From Vulcaniibacterium tengchongense (lineage in GTDB: Bacteria; Pseudomonadota; Gammaproteobacteria; Xanthomonadales; Xanthomonadaceae): a stretch of 64,000 nucleotides of DNA. The stretch spans positions 310,001-374,000 of the forward strand of contig NZ_RKQN01000001.1 of NCBI RefSeq assembly GCF_003814555.1. Direction: 5' to 3'. The translations under genes were made by a program, and so were the position numbers. Shown here one piece after another: positions 18,707 to 25,804 of this stretch (the stretch's first letter is position 1; the number at the start of each line of letters is the position of its first letter). The notes beneath the pieces were generated by a model that had not been told where the DNA came from, ran no database searches, and was given only the letters and a program-made list of their open reading frames with translations.

Positions 18707-18783
18707 CGGGGTATAGCGCAGCCTGGTAGCGCACCAGTCTGGGGGACTGGTGGTCGTCGGTTCGAATCCGGCTACCCCGACCA
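18707..18783 (+). tRNA. tRNA-Pro (anticodon GGG)
   Basis: 77 nt with an encoded CCA end. Acceptor CGGGGTA pairs with TACCCCG, discriminator A, CCA at 18781-18783. The anticodon stem CCAGT/ACTGG encloses loop CTGGGGG, giving anticodon GGG, which reads CCC and CCT. The T arm contains GGTTCGAATCC. The initial C1-G72 pair is typical of proline tRNAs. A strong terminator follows. Confidence 0.97.
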
Positions 18784-18791
18784 ATCTCGCG

Positions 18792-18822
18792 AACGGCCGA
18801 TCGTTTCCGATCGGCCGTTTTT
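18792..18822 (+). terminator. Rho-independent terminator after tRNA-Pro
   Basis: AACGGCCGATCG (18792-18803), loop TTTC, CGATCGGCCGTT (18808-18819), running into TTTT; two more T-rich stretches follow to about 18840. A perfect 12-bp stem. It may also serve the oppositely oriented gene at 18855. Confidence 0.85.
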
Positions 18823-18854
18823 CGTTTTTCGTTTATCGTTCGGCGCTGCGCGGA

Positions 18855-19622
18855 TCAGTCCGTCGCGTCCCACAGCGCGCGATAGAAGCTGATGCGCTCC
18901 TCGTCGCGTTCGACCCCGTAGGCGGCGAAGAGCGCATCCTGCCAGCGGCGGTCGTCCTCGCCATCCGGCGGATAGTTCCAGTCCAGGCTCATGCTGGCGA
19001 CGGCGAGGTCGGCCCAGCGGTCGGCGACGCCGAGCGAGCCCAGATCGACATGGCCCACCGGCTCGCCGTCCCCGCCCACGATCGTGTTGGGCGCGCAGGC
19101 GTCGCCGTGGCAGACCACGAGCCGGTCGGGCGGGGGCGCCGGCACGTCGACCGGCAACGGGCGGCCGCGGCAGCGCGCCTCGATCGACCAGTCGAACGGG
19201 CAGGCCTCGACCGGAAGCGCGTCGTGCAGCCGGCGCAGGCCGAGGCCGATCGCGCGCGCGGCGTCGAGCGGTCGCGCCAGCCAGCGCGGCGCGACCGCCG
19301 GTTCGCCCGGCAGCGCCGCCGTCACCAGCCATTGCCCGGCTTCGTCGGCGCCCCAGTCCAGCACCTGCGGGACCGCGTGCCAGCGCCGCGCCCATTGCAG
19401 GCGCGCGCGCTCGCGGTCGAGATCGAGGCCGGTGCCGTGCGGGTTCCACTTCGCGTAGCGCGCGCCGAGACGGAAGGTGATGCCGCCGCGCTCGTTGACC
19501 CAGACCGCCGTCGGCGTTTCGTCGCCGGCCAGGCGCCGCACCGCGGCCGGGACCGGCACCGGCCCGCGCGGGATTTCGGCCGGGCCCATCGGCTCTGCCG
19601 CTTTGTCCATGTCGTTGTCCAT
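18855..19622 (-). CDS. Aminoglycoside 3'-phosphotransferase-like kinase, APH(3') family
   Basis: 255 aa (APH(3') enzymes are about 265). ATP-dependent kinases of this family phosphorylate aminoglycosides. The ATP lysine is probably K58 in ARYAKW. The catalytic loop CHGDACAPNTIV has Asp174 and Asn179, followed by HVDLGSLGVADRWADLAVA with the metal-binding Asp193. Spacing and wording follow APH(3') closely. The start MDNDMDKAAEP is chosen; a second Met four codons in is possible. No mobile element is nearby and base composition matches the neighbours, so it looks like an intrinsic chromosomal gene. Actual substrate and resistance are unproven. Confidence 0.82.
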   Translation of the reverse strand: MDNDMDKAAEPMGPAEIPRGPVPVPAAVRRLAGDETPTAVWVNERGGITFRLGARYAKWNPHGTGLDLDRERARLQWARRWHAVPQVLDWGADEAGQWLVTAALPGEPAVAPRWLARPLDAARAIGLGLRRLHDALPVEACPFDWSIEARCRGRPLPVDVPAPPPDRLVVCHGDACAPNTIVGGDGEPVGHVDLGSLGVADRWADLAVASMSLDWNYPPDGEDDRRWQDALFAAYGVERDEERISFYRALWDATD

Positions 19623-19874
19623 GCGCGCTCCTGGCGTGAAAGCGCGCGATTGTAGGCGCGCGCCGGAGCGCCATCCTGCGCCTTGCGCGCGTCGGCTGGG
19701 CGCATCCCTCTGTGCGTGCCGGGTCGTCTGCGGCCGGAGGGGCCGGTGGGGAGGGATCGGCAGGAGGCCTTCCCCGCTGCCGGCTGAACGCACGTCGCGG
19801 CGGTGCCGTGAGGCACTCCCCGGACGCTTGCCGATGCGGCGCAATGACGGCTTCGTCCGACAGGGAGTCTTGCC

Positions 19875-20903
19875 ATGCGCAAGTGCGTCGTCGTTCTTTC
19901 GCTGTGTCTTCTGCTGGTCCCGGCCGCCGCCGCCTCGGCCACCGACGCGCCCATGCCGGGACCCGGCGCCGCGGACGCCGCGCCCGAGCCGCCGGTGCGC
20001 GACCTCGACGCGGTGGTGGTGAGCGGCGTGCAGCCCGGGCCCGGACTGTGGAAGGTGTCCGACGGCGAACGCGTGCTGTGGGTGCTCGGCACGGTCTCGC
20101 CGCTGCCTAAGGGCATCGAATGGGAAGCGCGCGACGTCGAGGCCGTGCTCGCCCAGGCCGACGAACTGATCTGGCCGCCGGCGCTGGCGTTCAACGCCGA
20201 AGTCGGCTTCTTCGGCGGCCTGCGGCTGCTCCCCAAGGTGCTGAAGGCGCGCAGGAACCCGGACGGCGCGACCCTGCGCGAGGTGTTGCCGCCGGACCTG
20301 TACGCGCGCTGGCAGCCGCTCAAGCGCAAGTATCTCGGCCGCGGCGACGGCGTCGAGGAGTGGCGGCCGCTGTTCGCGGCGATGGAGCTGTACCAGGAGG
20401 CGATCGAGGATGCCGGCCTGCGCCACGGCGTGGTCACGCCGGTGCTGGAACGCGCGGCCAAGCGGTACGACGTGACGCAGTCGCGGCCGCAGCTCAAGCT
20501 GGTCATCGCCGACCCGAAGGCGGCGCTGGACGAGTTCCGCGGCACCCGGCTCGACGACCTGGAGTGCTTCGACCGCACGCTGCGGCGGCTGGAAGGCGAT
20601 CTCGACCTGATGCGGCAACGCGCCAACGCGTGGGCGGTCGGCGACGTCGGGACCCTGCGCGGCCTGCCGGACTACGATCCGCGCGAGACCTGCCTGCTCG
20701 CGACCCTGGAAACGCAGGTGGTGAAGAAGCGCGCGCCCGGCGACCTGAAAGCGCAGCTGCGCGCGCAGTGGCTGCAGGCGGCGGAGCGGGCGCTGGCGCA
20801 CAACGCCGTCAGCTTCGCGGTGCTGCCGATGGGCGAGGTGTTGCGGCCGGACGGCTATCTCGCCGCGCTGCGGGCCAAGGGGTATGCGGTCGAGGAACCC
20901 TGA
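19875..20903 (+). CDS. TraB/GumN family protein, secreted
   Basis: 342 aa. An N-terminal signal peptide (MRKCVVVLSLCLLLVPAAAASA) leads to an envelope-located protein. The GLWKVSDGERVLWVLGTVSPLPKG block is the hallmark of the TraB/GumN family (shared with PrgY and the xanthan-cluster protein GumN). A second conserved element near the C-terminus reads AHNAVSFAVLPMGEVL. The biochemical role is unsettled; a metalloprotease-like fold has been suggested for the family. AGGGAG at 19862-19867 is the ribosome site. It stands alone, convergent with the lipid operon. Confidence 0.85.
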   Translation: MRKCVVVLSLCLLLVPAAAASATDAPMPGPGAADAAPEPPVRDLDAVVVSGVQPGPGLWKVSDGERVLWVLGTVSPLPKGIEWEARDVEAVLAQADELIWPPALAFNAEVGFFGGLRLLPKVLKARRNPDGATLREVLPPDLYARWQPLKRKYLGRGDGVEEWRPLFAAMELYQEAIEDAGLRHGVVTPVLERAAKRYDVTQSRPQLKLVIADPKAALDEFRGTRLDDLECFDRTLRRLEGDLDLMRQRANAWAVGDVGTLRGLPDYDPRETCLLATLETQVVKKRAPGDLKAQLRAQWLQAAERALAHNAVSFAVLPMGEVLRPDGYLAALRAKGYAVEEP

Positions 20904-21282
20904 ACGGCGCTCTCTTCCGGGGCCCTGCCGGCAGGCGGTCCACCGCCTCGTCGGAGGAGCCGGGACGAGGAAGCGGCGCCCGGCGGGGCACGCGGTCGCG
21001 AAAACGCGGATCCGGGCCGGCAGGATCCGGATCGACGCCCGCGCGCCGCTCGCGGGCAGAGGCCAACGCCTACGGTCCTTCGGCAGTGGGCGCCGCCGCC
21101 GCTCGAACGGGCGCTTCATCCGGGCGAAAAGCCGACCACGGCCGGCCCGGCAGGCTCATGCCGATACGCGCGTTTGCCCGTGCCGGCGCGCTCGTGGATG
21201 CGCTCCCCGACGGCATGCGCGAGCGTCGCCGTGCTGCCGAATGCGCGGTGGGACGGCTGCCGGCCGAGCTGCGGGCGCGCGG
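20904..21282. other. Intergenic region between convergent genes, no gene seen
   Basis: 379 bases between the GumN-like gene and the last gene of the lipid operon. Open frames here are short, lack ribosome sites and resemble nothing I recognise. A GGATCC/GGCCGG-rich stretch near 21005-21035 has inverted repeats but no T-run, so no terminator is called. Confidence 0.4.
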
Positions 21283-22209
21283 CTACGAGGCCGAGCCGGC
21301 GCAGGCCGCGGCCGAGGTCGCGGGCACCGCGGCCTGCGCGGCGTCCTGGCGCTGGCGCAGTTGGATCAGCACCGCGTGCAGCATCTCGGTCGACAGCCCG
21401 TGCAGGGTCAGGCGGAAGCCCGCGCGCAGGGTCGACATCGGCACCAGCGGGTGGCGGTTGTTGACCAGCACCAGGTGCGAATGCGCATCGAGCAGGGTCG
21501 CCGCGTACAGGCCGATGGTCTCGTCCAGCTGCAGCGAGTTGGTCGCGCGCCAGAAATCGCTGTCGGTGAGCAGCAGCTGGTAGATCGGCGTGAACAGTTC
21601 GATCGAGCTCTGCAGGTCGAGGAAGTTGCGGCGCCGCCGCGGCATGTCCTCCAGCCGCAGCGGCGGCTGCTCGATCATCGACAGGTCCGGTCGCTCGACC
21701 CGCTGCAGCTGCCGCCCGGATTCGCGCAGCGCCTGGTTGAGGCGGATCACGAAGTTGTACAGGTTGAGGTCGTGGACGAGGAACATCTCCTCGCGCACGT
21801 CGGCGATGCGCCGCGGCCGCAGCGGATGGGTCGGCACCTCGACCGGGGCGTTGGCGGCGATGAACTGCAGCACCTGCGAGCCGAGGTGGAAGTGGCGCAG
21901 GATCAGCCAGTTCGCCTCCGGGCGGATGAAGTTCTCCATACCCCAGGCCAGCAGCCGGTGCAGCGCGCGGGAGAACGCGACCTTGCGCGGGGTGAAGGTC
22001 TTCAGCACCTGGATCAGCACGATCAGGGTGCGCGCCAGCGGGCGCACGAACGGCAGCACGTACTGGCGCGAGCGCGAGCTGGAATCGGCCAGCCAGGCGC
22101 GCTTCACCGCTTCGTCCAGCGGCGTGCTGCGGTCCAGGTACAGCGCCAGCCAGGGGCTGGGGTCGCGCGGATCGTAGGGCTGGTCGAGGAAGTCGGGTTC
22201 GGGCTTCAT
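21283..22209 (-). CDS. Unrecognised protein of the lipid operon
   Basis: 308 aa; the family is not recognised with confidence. It begins MKPEPDFLDQPYDPRDPSPW. A hydrophobic segment around residues 48-70 (VLPFVRPLARTLIVLIQVL) could be a membrane or amphipathic helix. A conserved-looking middle part has EANWLILRHFHLGSQVLQF and FLVHDLNLYNFVIRLNQAL. The last 25 residues are Ala-rich. Its ATG overlaps the ketosynthase stop (ATGA at 22206-22209), so it must be made together with that enzyme, suggesting an accessory, transfer or modifying role. Last gene of the operon. Confidence 0.8.
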   Translation of the reverse strand: MKPEPDFLDQPYDPRDPSPWLALYLDRSTPLDEAVKRAWLADSSSRSRQYVLPFVRPLARTLIVLIQVLKTFTPRKVAFSRALHRLLAWGMENFIRPEANWLILRHFHLGSQVLQFIAANAPVEVPTHPLRPRRIADVREEMFLVHDLNLYNFVIRLNQALRESGRQLQRVERPDLSMIEQPPLRLEDMPRRRRNFLDLQSSIELFTPIYQLLLTDSDFWRATNSLQLDETIGLYAATLLDAHSHLVLVNNRHPLVPMSTLRAGFRLTLHGLSTEMLHAVLIQLRQRQDAAQAAVPATSAAACAGSAS

Positions 22210-24107
22210 CCGGGGCTCCGTTCGGGCAGCACGTGCTGGAACTGCATCAGATAGAGCTGGGCGACCTGGCGCGCGGTGTCGACGATGGCCTGCGCGCCGC
22301 GGCCGTCGGCGTCGTGGGCGAGCACGATCTCGACCGCGCGCAGCCAGCGCAGCAGGTGGTGTTCGTCGTTGGCGCCGTGGTAGTCGAGGAAGCGGAACGC
22401 GTCGGCGGGCAGGTCGAGGCGCGCCTTCATCAGCGGCAGCAGCGCCGGGATGATGCGCTGGCCGGTGCCTTCGATCACGTAGATCGCGCCGAGCAGGCCG
22501 ATCGGGTTCGGCGTCGCCGCCAGCGCGTGAAGGTAGGCGTTCAGCGCCTCGCCGCCCGGGTTGCGGCGCAGCGCGTCGATGTCGGCGACCGTGCCGCCGG
22601 CCTTGCGGTAGTCGTCGAACAGGATCGCGTAGTCGTCCTGCTCGTCGCCGGCGTGGGTCTCGATCAGCCCGGCCAGGTCCCGATACGGCGCCCGCACCGA
22701 GGCGGCGCCCTCGCGCATCCACTTGCTGCCCTCGCGTACCTGCGGGATCCAGTGCTCCATCCAGCGCAGGTAGTCGGCGACGGCGAAGTCGCCGCCGCGC
22801 AGCTTGCGGATCAGCGGCGTGCGCCAGACCCGCGAGCGGTAGTCGTGCCAGATCGTGGCCAGCTCGCCGAGCAGGTGGCGCAGCGCGGCCGGCGCGTCGG
22901 CGGGATCGTGCGGCGGCGCGACCGCGTCGTCGTCCTCCTGCGGCGATGCGGCGACCGCCGGCGCGCGCGCGCCGGCGGCGGGGGCGTCGCCGGCCTCGAC
23001 CTCGATCAGCGCGAAGGCGACGGTGAAGCGCCCCGACTCGGGGATGAAGCAGAGGATGCGTTCGCCCGCGCGCAGCTCGCGCGTGCGCAGGAACTCGTCG
23101 AGCATGATGAAGATCGACGCGGCGCCGGTGTTGCCGCGGCTGACCAGGTTGCTGTACCAGCGCTCGCGCGGGATCGCCAGGCCGGCCTTGCGCATCAGCT
23201 CGTCGATCGTCGGCGCGAAGCGCTCGGACGAGTAGTGGCAAAGGAAATGGTCGATCCGCGCCGGGTCGATCCAGCCGGCATGGGCGAGGCGCGCGTACTC
23301 GTGCACGCCGACGTCGAACAGGTGCGGCAGCAGGCGGATGTCCTGGCGCAGGAACAGCGCGCCGTCGGCCTCGGCGGCGTGCCAGGCGTCGTAGTCGAGG
23401 TGCGAGCGGCTGCGGTCGGGGCTCAGGCCCAGCTGCATGCAGACCGGATAGTCGCCGGCGAACGAGCGCTGGTGGACGAAGCGCAGGCGCAGCCGCAGCG
23501 GCGTCGCCGGCGCGTCGCCGGTCAGCATCAGCGCGCCGGCGCCGTCGGACAGCATCCAGCGCAGGAAATGCGCGTCGAAATCGGCGTCGTAGCCGCGCGC
23601 GGCGTAGCGCGAGCGCTTGAACAGCCGCGACGGCATCTCCGCGGCGGCGACCACGGCGCGCGCGTGCGCGCCCAGTTCGACCGCGGCGGCCGCGGCCTCC
23701 CAGGCGGCGACGCCGGAGGCGCAGATGCCGTGGCTGGACAGCACCTGCATCGGCGGCGCCGCCAGTTCGCCCTGGACCATGCTGGCGAAGCCGGGCATCA
23801 GCGCGTCGCCGCCGGAGGTGCCGCAGGCGAGCAGGCCGACCGCGTCGAGCGCGGTGCCGGTCGCGGCCAGGCAGTCGCGGATCGCCGCCGCGGCCATGCC
23901 GGCGCAGCTGTGCACGGTGCGGCCGTCGCGGTCGATCGCGTAGTGGCGGGTCAGGATGCCGTTCTCGGCCAGGATCTTGCGCTTGATCCGGCCGGAGAGG
24001 CGGTTCAACGGCGCGACGTAGGCGTCCATGGCCTCGCAGTCGACCGGGTCGCCGGGCAGGAAACGGCCGCTGCCGTGGATCCAGGTGCGCTCGAAACGGG
24101 TAGGCAT
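22206..24107 (-). CDS. DarB/StlD-like beta-ketoacyl synthase III with C-terminal heme-oxygenase-like (diiron-type) domain
   Basis: 633 aa, two domains. Residues 1-370 are a KAS III: opening GSGRFLPGDPV and NGILTRHYAIDRDG as in DarB/StlD ketosynthases, active-site Cys129 in SSHGICASG, a His in DHFLCHYSSERF (287/291) and Asn326 in SRGNTGAAS. Residues 372-402 are an Ala/Pro/Asp linker. Residues 405-630 look like an all-helical 'iron-containing redox enzyme' domain, with FLDYHGANDEHHLLRW giving H577-x3-D581-x2-H584 and candidate acidic ligands E489 and E546. DarB and StlD make dialkylresorcinol or cyclohexanedione precursors by condensing two acyl chains. A similar condensation is inferred; the product is unknown. 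Coupled on both sides (TGATG, ATGA). Confidence 0.85.
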   Translation of the reverse strand: MPTRFERTWIHGSGRFLPGDPVDCEAMDAYVAPLNRLSGRIKRKILAENGILTRHYAIDRDGRTVHSCAGMAAAAIRDCLAATGTALDAVGLLACGTSGGDALMPGFASMVQGELAAPPMQVLSSHGICASGVAAWEAAAAAVELGAHARAVVAAAEMPSRLFKRSRYAARGYDADFDAHFLRWMLSDGAGALMLTGDAPATPLRLRLRFVHQRSFAGDYPVCMQLGLSPDRSRSHLDYDAWHAAEADGALFLRQDIRLLPHLFDVGVHEYARLAHAGWIDPARIDHFLCHYSSERFAPTIDELMRKAGLAIPRERWYSNLVSRGNTGAASIFIMLDEFLRTRELRAGERILCFIPESGRFTVAFALIEVEAGDAPAAGARAPAVAASPQEDDDAVAPPHDPADAPAALRHLLGELATIWHDYRSRVWRTPLIRKLRGGDFAVADYLRWMEHWIPQVREGSKWMREGAASVRAPYRDLAGLIETHAGDEQDDYAILFDDYRKAGGTVADIDALRRNPGGEALNAYLHALAATPNPIGLLGAIYVIEGTGQRIIPALLPLMKARLDLPADAFRFLDYHGANDEHHLLRWLRAVEIVLAHDADGRGAQAIVDTARQVAQLYLMQFQHVLPERSPG

Positions 24108-25018
24108 CAGTTCTCCTTGAAGGCGGGGGCGGCGCCGCGTGCGCGCAGCGAGCGCGAGCGATGGCGCGGCAGGATCGGGCCGAGCACCAGCGTGCGCAGC
24201 ACGTAGCCGGCGAGGCCAGGCTCGAGCAGGCGCGGGTCGATCGCGGCGCGGTAGCGCCGGTGCAGTTCCGGCAGCCGCGACCAGTGCGCGCGGCCGTGTT
24301 CGTGGTGGGCGGTGTGCAGGCCGATGTTGAACAGCAGCGGGTTGACCCAGCCGCCGAAGTTGCGCGCGTAGCCGTAGCGCGCGCCGTCGTCGGCGTGCGC
24401 GTGCTGCAGGTAGTTGGCGCCGAGCAGCCAGTGCAGGCCGAACAGCTGCGGCAGGATCACCAGCGCCAGCGCCTTGAACGGGTCGATCGCCAGCGCCGCC
24501 AGCCACGAAACCAGCCACAGCGCGTACTGCAGCAGGCACCAGCGGAACGCGCCCGGCGCGCGGCGGCGCAGCGCGGCCAGCCAGCGCAGGATCGCCGGGT
24601 ACAGCACCGCCGCGGCCTGCAGCGGATGCAGCGCCCAGCCGAGCAGGTGGTTGTGGTCGCCGAAGCGCCAGGTGCGGGCGAGGTCGCCGGGGCCGTGGCG
24701 GTGACGGTGGTGGTTGCGGTTGTGCGCCGGGTGGAACACGCAGGTCGGATGGCCCTGCAGCGCGGTGATCCACAGGTCGGTGGCGCGGTTGAGCGCGCGC
24801 TTGCGCCACAGCGGCAGATGGGCGTGGTTGTGGTGGATCACGCTGACGCCGACGGCGAGGAACAGCATCGCCAGGTAGGCCGGCAGCGCGATGCCGTGGC
24901 GCCACTGCCACAGCATCAGTGCCGGCTGCAGCAGCAGGTAGGCCAGGCTCTGCAGGTCGCGGCGATGGCGCAGCGGCCCCAGGGCGGGATCGGCCGCGGC
25001 GGCGGTCGGTTCGCTCAT
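24107..25018 (-). CDS. Membrane fatty acid desaturase
   Basis: 303 aa integral-membrane diiron enzyme. Three histidine boxes are visible: HHNHAH near residue 60, HPAHNRNHHRHRH near residue 95, and GLHTAHHEHGRAHW near residue 240. Hydrophobic segments lie around 25-60, 125-145 and 160-200. It should introduce a double bond or hydroxyl into an acyl chain or related lipid at the inner membrane. The start MSEPTAAAAD overlaps the stop of the upstream hydroxylase gene (ATGA, 25015-25018), and its stop shares a base with the ketosynthase ATG (TGATG). The substrate is presumably the chain condensed by the ketosynthase. Confidence 0.85.
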   Translation of the reverse strand: MSEPTAAAADPALGPLRHRRDLQSLAYLLLQPALMLWQWRHGIALPAYLAMLFLAVGVSVIHHNHAHLPLWRKRALNRATDLWITALQGHPTCVFHPAHNRNHHRHRHGPGDLARTWRFGDHNHLLGWALHPLQAAAVLYPAILRWLAALRRRAPGAFRWCLLQYALWLVSWLAALAIDPFKALALVILPQLFGLHWLLGANYLQHAHADDGARYGYARNFGGWVNPLLFNIGLHTAHHEHGRAHWSRLPELHRRYRAAIDPRLLEPGLAGYVLRTLVLGPILPRHRSRSLRARGAAPAFKEN

Positions 25019-25761
25019 GGGGCGCGCGTTCCGCCGGCGTCGTCCGCCGCCTCGGCTGCCGCGGTGCCGAGGCGGCGGTCGAGCCCGGGCAGCAGGAAGC
25101 CGTAATTGCCGTGATAGCGCGCATGGTGCAGCTGGTGGCGATCGGCGGCCGCGGGCCAGCCGCGCCGCGGCGGCGCGGCCAGGGTGTAGTTGCTGTGGCC
25201 GAGCGCGTTGAGCGCGATGCTCAGCACCGGCAGGCTGGCCAGGGCGGCGAAGCTGAAGTCGTGCAGCAGCATCGGCAGCAGCGGCACGCTGCCGAGCATC
25301 AGCGCCTCGACCGGATGGAAGGCGTAGGTGGAGAACGGCGTCGGCGTGCGCGAGCGGTGGTGCAGGGCGTGGAAGCGGCGCAGCGGGCGCGTGTGCAGCA
25401 GGCGGTGGTGGAGATAGAAGTGCAGCTCGTTCCACAGGAACAGCGCGACGATCTCGGCCAGCACCCGCGGCGGCGACGGCTCCGCGGCGAATCGCGCCCA
25501 GCCCAGCCGCAGCAGCGCCCACGGCACCACCAGGCCGAGGCCGAACACCAGGACCGAGCCGCAGGAGGCGAGCAGTTCGCGGCGCAGCTGGCCCGGCGGC
25601 AGCGGGCGCGGGTCGAGCGGATGGCCGATGCCGAGCGCCGGCAGCACACGCCGGGTCAGCAGCCAGACCGCGCCGCCGAAGCCGAAGTAGAGCGCGGCGA
25701 AGAAGGCGACGCCTATCGCCATGACCGGTACCGCGCCGAGTGCGGCAAATCCCTCGCCCAT
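25015..25761 (-). CDS. Sterol desaturase / fatty acid hydroxylase superfamily protein
   Basis: 248 aa membrane diiron oxygenase. Histidine motifs: WNELHFYLHHRLLH, FHALHH and RHQLHHARYHGNYGF, as in fatty acid hydroxylases and sterol C-4/C-5 enzymes. Four hydrophobic segments (about 12-36, 66-90, 105-118, 158-185). It probably hydroxylates or desaturates an acyl chain. First gene of the four-gene coupled set and only 43 bases after the dxs stop with no terminator between, so it is likely co-transcribed with dxs. A Met at residue 14 is an alternative start. Confidence 0.82.
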   Translation of the reverse strand: MGEGFAALGAVPVMAIGVAFFAALYFGFGGAVWLLTRRVLPALGIGHPLDPRPLPPGQLRRELLASCGSVLVFGLGLVVPWALLRLGWARFAAEPSPPRVLAEIVALFLWNELHFYLHHRLLHTRPLRRFHALHHRSRTPTPFSTYAFHPVEALMLGSVPLLPMLLHDFSFAALASLPVLSIALNALGHSNYTLAAPPRRGWPAAADRHQLHHARYHGNYGFLLPGLDRRLGTAAAEAADDAGGTRAP

Positions 25762-25804
25762 TCCTGTTCCCTTGTCGTCCTGTGCCGGCGTCCGGTCCTG
25801 GAGC

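Noticed and set aside
18707-18783. tRNA-Pro as an attachment site for an integrated element
   Set aside because: No integrase, direct repeat of the tRNA 3' end or foreign-looking genes follow; a terminator and ordinary genes do.
18855-21119. 754-codon minus-strand frame that would extend the APH-like protein upstream
   Set aside because: The extension is antisense to the GumN-like gene and has no homology; the APH domain starts at about 19622.
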